Assembly (NCBI GenBank): GCA_013399895.1
Contig: VXBA01001190.1
Location: 185,882-249,881 of the forward strand
Direction of reading: 5' to 3'
Source: Serilophus lunatus
Taxonomy: Eukaryota > Chordata > Aves > Passeriformes > Eurylaimidae
Length of the DNA stretch: 64,000 nt
Position 1 is the first letter of the stretch. Each line of letters starts with the position of its first letter. Shown here one piece after another: positions 25,937 to 38,090 of this stretch. The notes beneath the pieces are model-generated. The model was not told the origin of the DNA and made no database searches. It was given only the letters and a program-made list of their open reading frames with translations. The position numbers and the translations under genes were made by a program.

Positions 25937-28900
25937 ACTTATTTTACATGCTAAGAGTTGGCAGTATGTGAAAACGATGGCTGATGTGGGTAAAATTACT
26001 AGCCTGTCACCTTAAAAGGACCTTTGGAAATGTGTTGGTTCCTTAGGAAGGAGATTATCCTGCATGAGGTTTAGTATAAGACCAGTACAAATGATGGTTA
26101 AACAGAAAAGTGCATAAACACTAATATTTTAAGATCTGCAATATTCATATTAGTCTATATTTTTTAATCAATCATCATTCTTAAGTAAAAAAAATATTTT
26201 TCAGTAGTCAAGCAATCAGGTGACATAGGCCCTTTAGTCATCTCTCTAATTAAAGCCATATGAAATTCCTGTACAGATATACATCTGTATAGATCTGCAT
26301 ACATTCGTATTGTGCCTAGAACTATACACCTCTCTGTATAAACACTAAGTATGATTTCTAATAATTTTCCTTAATGATAATACCATTCAGACTAAACAAA
26401 TGTCTGTTAATTCTGCTACAGAAGCAAATGCTTTCTTTCCTTGTGTTTATTTGAGTTGGAATTAAGTGAAATACAGCAACCCATATAGGCTGCACTGCAA
26501 GTACCCAGTTCATATGAGCTATGGAAACCATAAGCAGGAAAATTCTGCTTTTCATCTACTGAAAATCCAATGCTATGGGACAGCAAAAAAAAAAAAAAGA
26601 ACAGCCTTCCCATTCTGTGGTAAAGGAAGCAATGATGTTGATCACTGATGCAAATAACAGCATGACTTCAGCCAAAGTAAATTCAAACAAACAAACAACT
26701 CGAGTTCAAAACCCTCACTCCAGATCAGGTGCTTGTTCAAGGAATGCCAGAAGCCATGTCAGACAAACCATAAAAAATTCAGGAAACTAATTTTGGAATA
26801 TGCTGTCAAAAGCAAATACGGAAGACTATTCAAAGGCAAACATATCTGTTCACTGTAGTGCATTATAATACTGGCTATTCAACCTCTCGTTCAGGCTCTA
26901 TGACCCTAAAATAAAAACCTAAACTCTCAATACAGATTTCTTTGCCCACATACATACAAATACTTTTAAAGATACATACAGTATTCATCCAAGCATTTTC
27001 CTATGCATATTTTCATTATTTAATCACTACTGCTTAATTGCTAAACTCCTCAAATGTGATTAATCTGCGTGATAAAATAGAAGTTTGCAAATATTGGCAA
27101 AATTGTCCACTTTTCCAGTGACAGAAGGTAAATAATAAAAAAAAAATTTTAAACAGCCTCTAGCAATAATCCCCATGACACAAATATTGATAAGCAACGA
27201 GTGGTAGCAGTTTTAGGATACACTGAATAATACCCACCATCACTTTTTGCCTTTCTCTATGATAATATAGACTTTTGAATATCTTCCTATTTTATAGAGG
27301 ATATTTATAGTTTGTCTCATGCTTTGCAGTTTCAAAGGAAGACACAAACCAAAACAAGCTCAAAATTCAAAGACAAAGGATAGCATGTTTTCTGTACTTT
27401 ATCAAGAAAGGATGAATAACTGTTGTGTACCTAATATGCAGAGACATCTTAGTATAACAAGATACAGCTTAACTTCTAGAGTTCTTGTTATTTAATCCAT
27501 TTAGTTCTGCCCAGGGATCACATGAATTTATGGAAACCCCCTGCTACCCTCTTTGTTGACTTCCATCCCTGCTGGGATATCCCCATCTGCTGGGAAGCAA
27601 AAGTCTTTCTTGAACTTTACCTCATTTAACAGAGTGCCACATGTAAATCCAACTTCTTCATTTATTACTTTGACAGAGCAGATGGCAATGGGCTTTTAAA
27701 AGACTGTAATGTTGCTTAAATCCAGCTCTATTTGTAGAAATAATAGTTTTAGCTGCTTGGATTCCAGTACTTGATTTTTAAGAAGAGAGTCTGACACAGG
27801 CAATTAAATTTTTGAGCCATCAGTACTTAGTGATGCATCATAATTTAGTTGTTTTCAGAAAATCATATTGTGACCAAATAATCATTCATGAAGACAGAAA
27901 ATACTTTTTTAATGGAAATTTGAGACTTGTGTTTGGTGGCTGATATGAGTGACTAGTTTTCTAATAGCCTTAATCACTGGAGTATTTCTTTACTTGTTCA
28001 TTTAAGCCCATTAATGAAAACGTATGATGTTAAGTCTAATATCTACTAACCCTTGATGACTGTTTTGACTTCCAGCATTGTCCTATAAATAACTGTGAAT
28101 GACATGCACTGAAAATCAAAGAGTATTATTTCACTGTGATTAAAGAGAACAGGTTCACCCAAGACTTCCTTTTCATCCAGTAAGACCACAGAGAAATTCA
28201 TTGTTAGCTTGAGTCAGATATAATGTACTTCAAAATGTCTTGTCCTTAAAAATCTTACCCTAAATGCATAATGCAGGTTTTAAAAATAACTTTAAAACTC
28301 ACTGCCAGCCACTGGGTTTGCTTGTAGAAGGCAAATAATGGGATAGAGAACATCAAGCACAATCATAGTATCCTGGGCTTGAAGACTACAAATGCTATAA
28401 ATTGCTTGTCCTCAAGATCCAGACTAATGGTTTGTGCATTTGTCTGTTTGTTTATAATTGGTGACATCTGAAAGGTTTTTTAGCCCTGAAAAAGGAAAGC
28501 AAACCTTACATAGCCAGTGCTGACTGTACTTTTCTAACTGAAAATATCAGCTAACTTGATGCTCTGTAAAATTTAAAAGAGCAGGTATTTCTGATACAAA
28601 TGGGGTCTTTGGTTACATTCTTGGCCATGAACCTTCTGACCGTATTATGACTATTATGGCCAAAGGGCACTGGTTGGTTGTGTGACATTTGTGGTCTGTC
28701 ATGCAATCGTGTCGTCTGGTTTGGCAGCTTTAGAGTGAGACCTCATATGAAGTGAACAATCTGTGTTCTTGGCTCCAAATTAAACAAATACCTCTAATTT
28801 GTACTTCGTTAGTTTAAAGTCAGGTGTTTTAAGATATTTCAGTCTTGTGCATATGCTTATGCCCTAATGTCAGGTACCATGATTCATAATAGCTTTTTGC

Positions 28901-30260
28901 TTTTCTGATGATAAATAACACTGTTTAGAAACAAGGATGTCTGTCCCCAAAGGGCTTTTATAATGAATTGCACAGGCCTCCTCTGCAACTACGCTGGTCA
29001 GACTTCAGTGATACAACACTCAGCTTCTATTGATCATCTGGAGAACATTATACCAGGAGGGATTTTTCTCTCAATGTAATTTCATTCAATATAATACTGT
29101 ATTATATTTAAAATTTTAGTTCATATACTGAAACTTTCTCAAGCTTTAATATCATGCTGTTTTTTCTTGATTGTAGTTACAGGTAATTTTTAAGATTCTT
29201 GAGTTAAAGATGAAAACCTAGGGGGTCACCTCCTGCATGAAAAACCCATAGAAGGTAACCCTGGTGGCAAATTCCTTTGCAATCATTTCCTGCAGTATGG
29301 TATGCGGAAAAGTGGTGCATCTGAGTCAAAGCCAGAGAGCCTCTATCCTTATCCAAGATTCCTGCTTTGACTATAGCCTCAGGAACACACCTCACTCTTT
29401 TCAAGCAGCTCCTATGGAAAGGGCAGCAGTGATCTTCTCTGCCAATAAAAGTGATAGGAAATCAGTGGATAATTAGTGGCTATGTGTAACATAATCCAGT
29501 TGAGAAACTGGACTGCAGTGGGAGTCAGTTTAGGTAGTACAAGGAGCCTGGGAAAACAAAGACATTCGAGTCCCACTGGTGCAAGCTGTGCTGGCACACA
29601 CGTAGACATCGCTCTTGCTGGTAAAACGTAACTCTAGGGTGTTTGCAGTGAAATGAAAATATTTGTCCTTTCTTGCATCTGTGAACCTACAGACTGAACT
29701 TTAGTAGATAAAATGTAATTATTCAGTGGGGAAAAAAAAGGTGAAATCAGGACTTTATTTTTTTTTCTCTGAATTGTCTAGGGTTATAATTGTCTCCCTC
29801 TTTGTAATTCATAGTTAAAGAAAATGTAAAAAAAAAAAAAAAAAGCAGCATATATTCTTTACATAAAAATGTAAAGAAAAAAGAAAAGAAAATCCCCAAA
29901 GTGATCGCAGAAGGATTCAGAAAAACCCCCATATCAGTAAACCACTTCATTTTCTCAATGGCTCTGTGTAGGCAGTTTATGGTATTTCGGTAATTCTGAC
30001 CTTTGTTTAACTACATGACTGTGTGTCAATAGAAGGCTAAACAAATAAAGCAATCTCTCTGTGTTCAACTGGGTAAAATTCATGGCTAGCAGGGAGCAGA
30101 TTGCCACAGGAAAGCCCCTAGCCTGTCCATCTACTGGTACCCTACCACCAGCAGAGCTCCTTTTATTCCAGCATCTCCCTGTGGTTGCCTTCAATTCTTT
30201 TGCAAATCTTCCTCTCCCCTCACAAATTTATAGCCCATTGATGCCTTTCTGTGGGTGGCT
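25937..30260. other. AT-rich single-copy DNA, no gene seen
   Basis: Only short open frames and homopolymers. A block at about 28600-28840 looks like candidate conserved non-coding DNA. At 28361-28389 a faint CR1-end-like string occurs but is too weak to annotate. Several regions carry CAAA or poly-A low complexity. Confidence 0.55.
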
Positions 30261-30276
30261 TGAAACATCTGGGTAG

Positions 30277-30626
30277 CGGTGCTAGTCTGTGTACTGCAAT
30301 CCTTCCCTCAAACAATGGCCGGTGCAGGGCTGCCATCAAACCCAAAGCAAGAATGGAGCCGGTTAACGTGGGTATTGATTGCCCGCCTTCAGTCGGGGGG
30401 CGGGGGAAGACGGGCAAGCTCAGGGCTTTACTTTATGAGTCTCAAAAAAGTAGTCCCTGCATTGTTACTTCATTAGGCTAGTTCAGTTGGTTGATGCGAT
30501 CTCCTCTCCGTGCATGTCAGCTCCTTTGCTACCAGCTGCCGCTTATACAGGAGGTTTTGCAGTGGTTTCAGTCTGAGATGGCTGAACTCACGCATCTCTG
30601 GGCGTGACAGAGTGGGAAGCATTTCG
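30277..30626. promoter_or_regulatory. Isolated CpG-rich patch with GC-box; possible promoter/enhancer
   Basis: Fourteen CpG dinucleotides fall in 350 bases, against near absence in the flanks. The core at 30392-30413 contains GGGGGGCGGGG, a consensus Sp1/KLF GC-box, inside a GC-rich inverted repeat (TTGCCCG 30379-30385 with CGGGCAA 30411-30417). No TATA box or initiator is obvious, and no supported exon starts here. It may be a small CpG-island promoter of a non-coding RNA, an enhancer kept unmethylated, or the eroded end of a transposon. The overlapping 65-76-codon frames on both strands are by-products of GC richness. Confidence 0.35.
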
Positions 30627-30640
30627 AAAAGGCACACACA

Positions 30641-33072
30641 ATTCATTTACAGGAACTTTACATTTAAATTAATTTAGTGGGCTTTAATAGAGAGTACAGC
30701 TTTTCCATGGAGTTTTAAAAGCATTAGAGAGGATAAAACTCCCTATTGAATTCTAAATTATAATGTTTTATCTGAGATGCTATGTCTTTTATTAGAGATT
30801 TTTTTTTGCTTTAGGATAACCAGGTGAGAGAAGAAAGAGTACAAGGAACCTTGCCCCACTTTCTCCTAGATAGCATAATCATTCTAGAGATTAATTTAGG
30901 AGATTTACAGTTGCAATAAATATTCTTAGGTTTGGTTTGTGTGTTTTTCCCTTTATATTTGGATATCTGAAAGTGTTTAATGACAGAAGAAGATATAGCA
31001 TATTCTTACTTTGTATTTATGTTATTCAGTGTGTAAAAGTGTGTTGCTAGTGTTGCTACACAATACATGCTAAATCAGAGTTACTTAGCTATTCTACTGA
31101 GATCTGTTGAACCACACTGATGTTTGTTTAACTTTCTCATTGTTAGACCAGCCAAGTGGTGCATGTCATATTCTTTCTTGCCAGCTATGAGGGCAGGAGG
31201 TACCAAAACTTACAGACAGCAAAATTTTGTTCTAGAGCTAGACTAATACTCCCATGTAAGTATGTTAGGATTAGACACTTAAATTCCATAAACGGTGTTG
31301 GGTTTGTTGACATTGTGTTCTCTTTTGTAGTTGCTGTATTAATTTTTGGAAATTTTATGCAGAAAGAATCAAGACTTTTTTCAAGACTGGAAGATGTCAA
31401 GCAGCTTATCAAACTTGCTCATGCAGATGGGTTCTCTGACATCTTTTCCCCAAATTCCACCCTCCAACAAAAAAAAAAAAAAAAAAAAAAAAGAGGAACA
31501 AGAAAAACTACCCTCTCTCACTGCAACTTGGACTGTGTCATCCATTGCTGACATTTTTTCCTGGTTTAATAACACATCTACATCAGGGTGACCTGCTTCG
31601 TGCTATTGTGCTGAGGCAATAGATCTATGACCTCAAATGATGAGGTTCAGATCCGCCCAAGTGGCAAAACAATGATAGGATGACACACTAGTCTATTATT
31701 ACCTGCAGAACAGTAAATATGCCAGATGATGAGGTTGATTCACAGTTCATATGGATGGGATGTGAACTTGTGAGACAACATACAAACCCGTCTGACCCAT
31801 TAACTGCTTTTCTTCAGTGTGTGCTAAAGAACAATAATGGCTATTTGTCTGTTTTTATAGAGAAGACTACTGGCAGGTGCTATAAGTCTCTCCAGAGAGC
31901 CTTGGTGCAAAAATGATTAACTGACTTAGACAGGAGTTGGAGCACACACACAATTAGTGTGTGTCACTGCAGTGAAGATAGTGTATGTAATTTTACTGCT
32001 TGGAATGGGGAACTGCCTGGGTATCAAGTATCAAACACTTAGAGCAAATCATTAAGATTCATTCTCCACTGTAGGAAAATGCCTTGCTTTCAGGAAGAAT
32101 AATCAGCTTTTAGTCATTCTCAGAATAGGAAAGCTTGCTAAATTTACTGAGAAAATTGTTTGTCCGTCTCTAAAGAAAATGTGCATACACAACTGTTAAG
32201 CCATGCACTACTTATTAGAGAGTAGGATGGGGTTATTATTGAATAAAATATAAGTAATATTTAAGAATATGATAGAAATCCTGACTTTAGAAAATACTTT
32301 TTGTAGAGATATATTTTCATACTTCAATATTTCATTATTTTGTCCAAAGACCCCCAAAATCAAAACCCCAACCATGACAGGCATTAAATTAGATTAAGTA
32401 TCAATTTTTATCCAAAACAACTCTTGCAAAAGCTTACTAGCAGTATATTTTTAATGCTGGTCAATTAACGAAAAGTAGTTTTCAAGGTGATTCATTTATT
32501 TAGTAGCAGCTATTACACATGAATTGATCCATCTATTAAGAGAAAGCAAAGGTGTATGTTTTAGTTCTACATGGGAAAGTCTTCTGTAAATTCCTGCAGG
32601 ATACATATTTCATTGATTGGCATCTGTCTACACTTAAAACAAAGGGGAAAACAAAGGGAAAGGAATCCCCTTCTGGCACTTCCCCTGAGGACTGGGGAAT
32701 TTCTTTCTTTTATCTATTGTGGGTGTAAACACTACATCTCACTCTACCAAACTAAAGCTTTTGCTTGTGAAATTAGAGATGTTTGGAGCTTCTTGTCACA
32801 TCCCAGTTTTCTGTGAAGAGAGGTCCTCTAAGGAGCTTCTGCTTATCTTGTTTTACTTTGAAACCTGTTCAAAGGAAAGAAGAAAGCTTCCACTTAGCCT
32901 AGTTAGCCTGAGACTAGGTCATTTGGTTTGCTTATGGAAAGGCTTCCCTTTAAAGATAAGAGCCCTTAGAATGTATCAGATAATTTTAGTTAAACTTTTG
33001 GGTTGTAAGTCTTACTGTGGTCTAAGCATTTCCATGGCTGTCTTCTCTAACATCACAGTTATTCTGTTTTGT
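30641..33072. other. AT-rich DNA with poly-A, no gene seen
   Basis: A 131-codon plus-strand open frame at 31156-31551 runs through the 24-base A tract (31469-31492), which it reads as poly-Lys. I find no domain, no splice structure and no AATAAA before the tract, so I do not call it a gene or processed copy. The rest is anonymous. Confidence 0.55.
31469..31492. repeat. Poly-A, 24 bases
   Basis: Homopolymer tract read directly. It lacks an upstream polyadenylation signal or matching target duplication, so it is treated as low complexity, not a retroposon tail. Confidence 0.85.
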
Positions 33073-33230
33073 CATTATAACACCCCAGTGAGATAGGAAA
33101 ATGTCTTTATTTTGTGCCTGGGGAATTCAATCACAGGGTAGGTGAATAATCTTGCCTGAAGTCAAAGGGAAACTCTGTGGGAAGCTCTGTGGTTGATCCA
33201 GGGTACTAAAACTAGGTGTCCCAGAGCAAT
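33073..33230 (-). mobile_element. MIR-type ancient SINE relic, antisense
   Basis: In order along the plus strand are blocks resembling the reverse complement of MIR: CACCCCAGTGAGATAGG (33082-33098), a pyrimidine-rich stretch ending TGTGCCTGGGGAAT, then AATCTTGCCTGAAGTCAAAG (33148-33167), and a tail like the tRNA-related part of MIR. MIR is a tRNA-derived SINE fixed in early amniotes, and heavily decayed copies persist in birds. The match is by eye and diverged. Confidence 0.6.
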
Positions 33231-33261
33231 GTTGTCTCCATAAAACCAATCTTTCTCTCTC

Positions 33262-33281
33262 TTTTTTTTTTTTTTTTTTTT
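33262..33281. repeat. Poly-T, 20 bases, preceded by CT-rich sequence
   Basis: CTTTCTCTCTC followed by 20 T and then GTCAG. It resembles a very strong splice acceptor, but no open block of note follows, so it is listed as low complexity. Confidence 0.85.
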
Positions 33282-33656
33282 GTCAGCTGCACCAAGACCT
33301 AGTAAGTGCTATTTGTTGATAATCATGTACAAATCATGCACAGACATGAAGCAGCATCCGTTCTGATTAGGTATACAGCATTCATACTACATACAGGCAC
33401 ATTTTTGTAAACTGTGAGTGCTGCGCATTCTTTAATAATGTGAATACATATTAAGGACTTAGCCTTTTGGAAAAAAAAATTGTGGATCCCAAGGCAACAT
33501 AATAGAATACATTCCCTTTAAGTTCAGGTAAAAATGATCCAGTTTATTCAGACTTTTGAGATAAGAATATGTAATGATTTACCATGATTCAGCTGATTCA
33601 CTTGACTTACATTGTAATAATATGATTATTTTATTACTGAATTTGTTTCAATATAG

Positions 33657-33765
33657 GCATTCTGGCAGCAAAGTAAAAGCATCTCCTCCAGTGAACAGGA
33701 GCAGGACATGGAGTGATTACCCTCTCAACCCACAAAACACCAGTAGTAATGTTATTCTGGACTAA
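33657..33765 (+). other. Candidate terminal exon (very low confidence)
   Basis: A modest acceptor (TTGTTTCAATATAG, AG at 33655-33656) leads into 36 codons ending with TAA at 33763-33765. The peptide is polar and contains SGSKVKASPPVNRSRTWSDY, which reads more like a cytoplasmic protein tail than random AT-rich translation. I do not recognise the family. The pyrimidine tract is weak and the block is short, so chance is a fair explanation. Confidence 0.15.
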
Positions 33766-35013
33766 CTTTTTATAAATGCTTAGCAAGAACTAGTGAAGGC
33801 TGAGATCAGTTTTTCAGTGGGTACAGATTAGGTTCTTTTCAGTATAAGTAGGACTTGGACGTAATCTATGGCAATCCATCAATTCAGTTTCTTTGTTCAG
33901 CAAGTTCTTTGTTTCTCCATGTCTGCTGCCTGCATCTACCAGTGACAATGAAAAAGGGAGTGACAGGATTTTAACTGAGTTAGGAGACAGCAGAGCAACA
34001 TCTACTGCAGAAGTTCTCTGTCTGTGTGAGTTACATGGAGAGGGAGAATGTGCAGTCTATGTTGTTTCCTGGCATGCACCCAGGGAGGTTTCCAATGTCT
34101 CTGTATGTACTGACTCTGGATACTGATGGTGGCTGTACTTGTCACACTATTTACACTAAGAGTCTGTATGATGGATTACACAAAGTGGCACCCAAAAATG
34201 TCATAACATTGGAGGAAAAGTTTAGTAGAAAAGTGAAGTATAGGCATTTCTGTTCCAGTTTGGGGAAGGATTTGAAATTCCCATCATCAGAAATGGTTGT
34301 ACCATTTGATAAGAGTAGCACAAGCGTAGTAATACTGGCTGAAGGGTGCATAGGGTTCACATATATATGTTTGTAAGTGTATATTACACATATACACATT
34401 CATATGCATATTTGTATGTATAGATATATATGTTCTTTGTATATTAAATGTACTTTAATTTTTTTCTTGTACTGTCCTACACTTAGAAAAACAAATATCA
34501 ATATGATAGATCTAATACACTGCCTTTGAAGTCTCATTTACCCAGATTTAAAAAATTATTTCATAATAATAGTATAAAATGATTCTTTCATAAGATAAAA
34601 GTTATTTCATAAGATTATTTCATAAGATAAAAGTTACTTCAAGTTTAAGTGAAATATCAAAAACCATCTTCTTTCATTGTTTTTTCTGTTAAAGCAAATT
34701 GTTGCTTCATGCTAGTATATTCCAGTTTTTTAGCATCCGACTGTTGGCAATCATTAGCTCCCAGACTGACAGTTACATGAGTATTGTAAATTTTTGATTA
34801 ATGAAAAATTGCTTTCCTAGGCTATTTGTCTAACATTAGCAATGTTGTCTTGTTTCTGTCCTTGTTTGACTGCCTGGAAAATTTATTGATTGTGGGATTG
34901 CAGTGTCTAATGCCTTATGACTCATGTTTAATGCCTCCTAGGCATTTCCATAATCTTTCTGCAACAGTTTAGATGACACAAACTGAGTTTTCTAACATGG
35001 TTCTGAACATATC
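33766..35013. other. Anonymous DNA with two overlapping open frames, no gene called
   Basis: Plus-strand frames at 33893-34126 and 34026-34376 (77 and 116 codons) overlap in different frames and lack recognisable motifs. TA/CA-rich low complexity occupies about 34358-34445 and an imperfect tandem duplication lies at 34586-34636. Confidence 0.5.
34586..34636. repeat. Imperfect tandem duplication, 19-bp unit twice
   Basis: TTTCATAAGATAAAAGTTA occurs at 34586-34604 and again at 34618-34636, with a partial copy (TTTCATAAGATTA) between. A local slippage-type duplication. Confidence 0.85.
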
Positions 35014-35573
35014 TGTCGTGATTTAATCCTGGCTGGCAGCTAAGCACCATACAGCTGCTCACTCACTCCCCCTCCGTGGAATGGAGTAAGAAAACTTGTG
35101 GGCTGAGATAGAGTTTAACAATTTACAATGAACAATAATAATAATAAGGAAGAGAGGAAAAATAACAAAGAGAAATAAAAATAAAATTCAAGAAAGACAA
35201 GTGATGCAAATGAAAACAATTTCTCACTATCAAATGACACATGCCCAGCCAGACCCTGAGCAGCACTCCCCACACTCCACCAAACTTCCCATCCAGTTTT
35301 ATTGCTGACCACATTGTCATATGGTATGGAATATTGCTTTAGTAAGTCAGCTGTCCCAGCTGTGACCCCTCCCAACTCCTTGTGCATCCCCAGCCTGCTC
35401 ACTGGTGGAGTGATGTGAGGAGTAGAAAAGGCCATGATACTGTGTAACCACTCTTCAGCAATAATGAAAACATCCCTGTGTTATCAACTTTATTTTCAGT
35501 ACAAATATAAACCATAGTCCCATACCAGCTACTATGAAGAAATGTAATTCTTATCACAGCCAAAACCAGCACA
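35014..35573 (-). mobile_element. Solo LTR of an avian endogenous retrovirus, antisense
   Basis: The plus strand runs from TGTCGTGATTTAATCCTGGC to AAAACCAGCACA, the reverse complement of a widespread bird LTR that begins TGT..CTGG in its sense orientation. Internal landmarks agree: an AAT/AATA-rich tract (about 35128-35190), the ATGGTATGGAATATTGC block (35320-35336), the TCAGCTGTCCCAGCTGTGACC block (35347-35367), and an ATCAACTTTATT-like block (35482-35493). About 560 bp is close to a full-length LTR. No internal retroviral sequence adjoins either end, so it is a solo LTR left by recombination. Adjacent pentamers (ATATC left, ATGGC right) share only three of five bases, so a target duplication is at best decayed. 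It has no coding capacity. Confidence 0.85.
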
Positions 35574-37965
35574 ATGGCCTTTTAAGCAATTCAGATGCCC
35601 CACATGCAAAGCAGAGATGCTGTGACTGTTGCCTCAATGAACTTTAACTTTTGATGCTGTTGTACTTTCACCCATAATCTCATGCAAATTCTTCAAAAGT
35701 ACCAAGGGTTTTGTATAGTTTGTGATTGCATTATCTCATATAACACTACTTTCCAGTTAAATGAATTTACCCACTATAGACACTGAATACTTGTAACAGG
35801 TATTATGTAAGATTTTGCAAAATCAAATACTTTGAGTAAAACAGCAAAACACTACAGTAGTTCTGTGTACCTTCAGGCCTCAGTTCTGAATTACAACATT
35901 TTTTCTCAAATGTGGTAGCTTATTTACTGAATTAACTCTGCTCTGGCTGCCTGAGTTTTGGCAGCATGGACAAATTTGAAGTAATGTCAGTAAATGTAGG
36001 AAATTCTTATAATCTTTAAACGTGAAACATTTGCGTAAGCTTCAAGTTTGTAAAACTGTACTTAATTATTTTTCCCTCCTACATTCCTACTATCAAAATA
36101 GTTACTAGATTATGAATTCCATACTGACATAATAAATAAAACCTGAAAATGCTATTGGAATATGCCGATTTTACACCGATTAAGTATCTGATTCGGCAAA
36201 TAAAGTAGAAAACATAATCTGTAAGTAATACTCAGAATGATATCACTCTACAGAAATATTTCTGAATTATCTAACCTATTTTGTGTCTATAGATTTTCCA
36301 TTATATTCAAAGTTCTGGGACATGAGAAAGGAAGAGTTAGAAGGGAGGCTTACACAGTACAAAAGCAAAATGACATGAGAATTTCTCCTGTGCAACCACT
36401 AGATACCAAAACCCCTTGTGCAATGGTGATTTATTGTGGGAAAGAAGAAAGGTTGTGTGTTTAAATCAGAGTATTAGCTGAGTTGTGGCTCAGCTTCAAA
36501 GCCTTCATACTTCCTTCCCTCTACTTTTTACTTTATTCTAGAGCTTCTTTTCCCAGTGAAAACTGCCTTTCTCCTTCATCTATGTATTATCTAAGGTCTG
36601 CCTTCTTGGGTACTTTAAAGACCTCTGATTACAGAATGGTTTTTGACCTTTGGCTAAAATTCCTGTGCAATTATCAATGTATTGCTTGGGAATGTGAAAG
36701 ATCTCTGCTGTGCTGGACTGAGAAGTGCTGAACTGCTTTCAGAGGGGAGTCTTCATTACCTTGAAACAACAGAGGGTCATATGGTAGTGTAGGCATTAAC
36801 CCCCTCCCACTTCTCCCAAAAAATCCCCACAAACAAAACAAACTTAAAAACGAAACAAAATAAATAATGTAGCTTCATGTTGTGCCTGCTTTTCAGCTGC
36901 TGATGGACTTGGCAAGATGACAGAGCAATAATCACCAAAAAGGTTTTTTAACTTTCTTGAGTCAAATGAACCAGCTACTGAAAGAAAATTGTTCACTTGT
37001 TGGAGAACATCATCAGAATATTAAAGGAGGTAATATCAGGATAAACAAATATGATGTTTTTCCCCATTTACATCTTACTAGACTTCAGTGACTTTAAGGT
37101 TAGCTTAGGGGTGGCTTTATTGGTGGCAGGAGGAAGCAAGCTGACAAAGACTGAAGGCCCTTTGAAGATGGGAGAGTATTTTTTGGTTTTACCGGTGACT
37201 TTTAGCAAAGGAGAAACTAATGAACGTGTAAGCATGCGACCATGCCAACAGTGCAGGAAGAAAAAGCCTCATTACCCACAAAATTACTGAAATTACTGTT
37301 CTCATAGGTTTCCACTGAAGAGATGCTGTTTTCCCTAGACTCGGCTTCTGTTAATTGTCCAGACTGTGGACTTTTTATAACTTTTCCTCACTTTCACCTT
37401 TCTAATAAACACTTATGCAAGCACCTATGCTTGTCTTGAAACTCAGTGGTGTGATTGCAAGTTGTAGAAACTTACCTGTGAAAACTTCAGTTGTTTAGTT
37501 GCTAAACCTGGATTTTGGCACCATCTGCAAAACTCACTCAGGATGCTGTGTCAGACTGGGAACCATGCTGATGTTGGTTATTAATCTCCAGCCCAGCTTG
37601 GTAGAACAGTTTCAGGTAAGCCTACATAAATGACGTCATATTTGAATTGCACTATAGGTATGTACTTTACCACGAGTTATGCCTGCTCACTTACCACTTC
37701 CATTAGTATGCATGTGGAGTCCAATACTGAATATAGTACTTGTAGGACATTCTATGAGAAGACATTTCAGAGAAAAACTGTCTCTGTCTTTTTTTTTTTT
37801 TTTTNTTCTCCTTACTTATTTGTCTTTTCTCTCTATCATCACTCCTTCTCCATATTTTCATTCAGCTGCATTGATATTATCAGACTTTGGTATACCTATA
37901 TCCCGTTCTAATCTAATAATTCTCTGACTGCCTGTATACTATATCTGTGAGCTGAATTAAGCCTG
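35574..37965. other. AT-rich single-copy DNA, no gene seen
   Basis: Nothing recognisable apart from A/C-rich low complexity (36800-36865), a small inverted CpG motif (36163-36197) and a poly-T tract with an undetermined base at 37789-37805. Open frames at 36237-36464 and 36483-36731 carry no known domain. Confidence 0.55.
37789..37805. repeat. Poly-T tract ending in an undetermined base
   Basis: Sixteen T followed by N at 37805, then T/C-rich sequence. The N indicates an unresolved homopolymer length. Confidence 0.9.
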
Positions 37966-37967
37966 TT

Positions 37968-38090
37968 ATTTTCCAGGCCATAATTTAAAATCTTAACTAA
38001 AACTCTGTGTAACCATGATCCCTGCAGTACACCACTGTCCAGGTCTCCATAGGCTAACACATTGTCATTTAGCATTAGACTCTGTTTACT
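37968..38090 (-). mobile_element. CR1 LINE ORF2 fragment, antisense
   Basis: The plus strand resembles the reverse complement of mid-ORF2 of CR1, where CCAGGCCATAATTTAAAATC (37973-37992) and CATGATCCCTGCAGTACACC (38013-38032) match the conserved CCAGGTCAT...AAGATGTT and TGATCCCT...ACACCACT blocks in correct order and spacing. It is strongly diverged and short, with no frame preserved. This is a different part of CR1 from the fragment at 13640-13870. Confidence 0.55.

Noticed and set aside
28361..28389. AATCATAGTATCCTGGGCTT, similar to the reverse-complemented CR1 3' end
   Set aside because: Fewer than 30 bases match and the following sequence does not continue the CR1 pattern. Too weak to annotate.
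31156..31551. 131-codon plus-strand frame ending in poly-Lys, considered as a processed pseudogene with poly-A tail
   Set aside because: The A tract is read through as lysines. There is no AATAAA upstream of it, no target duplication and no known domain. Birds also have few processed copies because CR1 does not mobilise poly-A RNAs well.
33241..33300. CT-rich run plus 20 T plus GTCAG, considered as a splice acceptor
   Set aside because: No open block with a donor or stop-plus-polyA arrangement follows, so homopolymer low complexity explains it.
33880..34376. Two overlapping plus frames (77 and 116 codons) considered as an exon
   Set aside because: Different frames, no clear acceptor or donor at sensible positions, and no recognisable domain.
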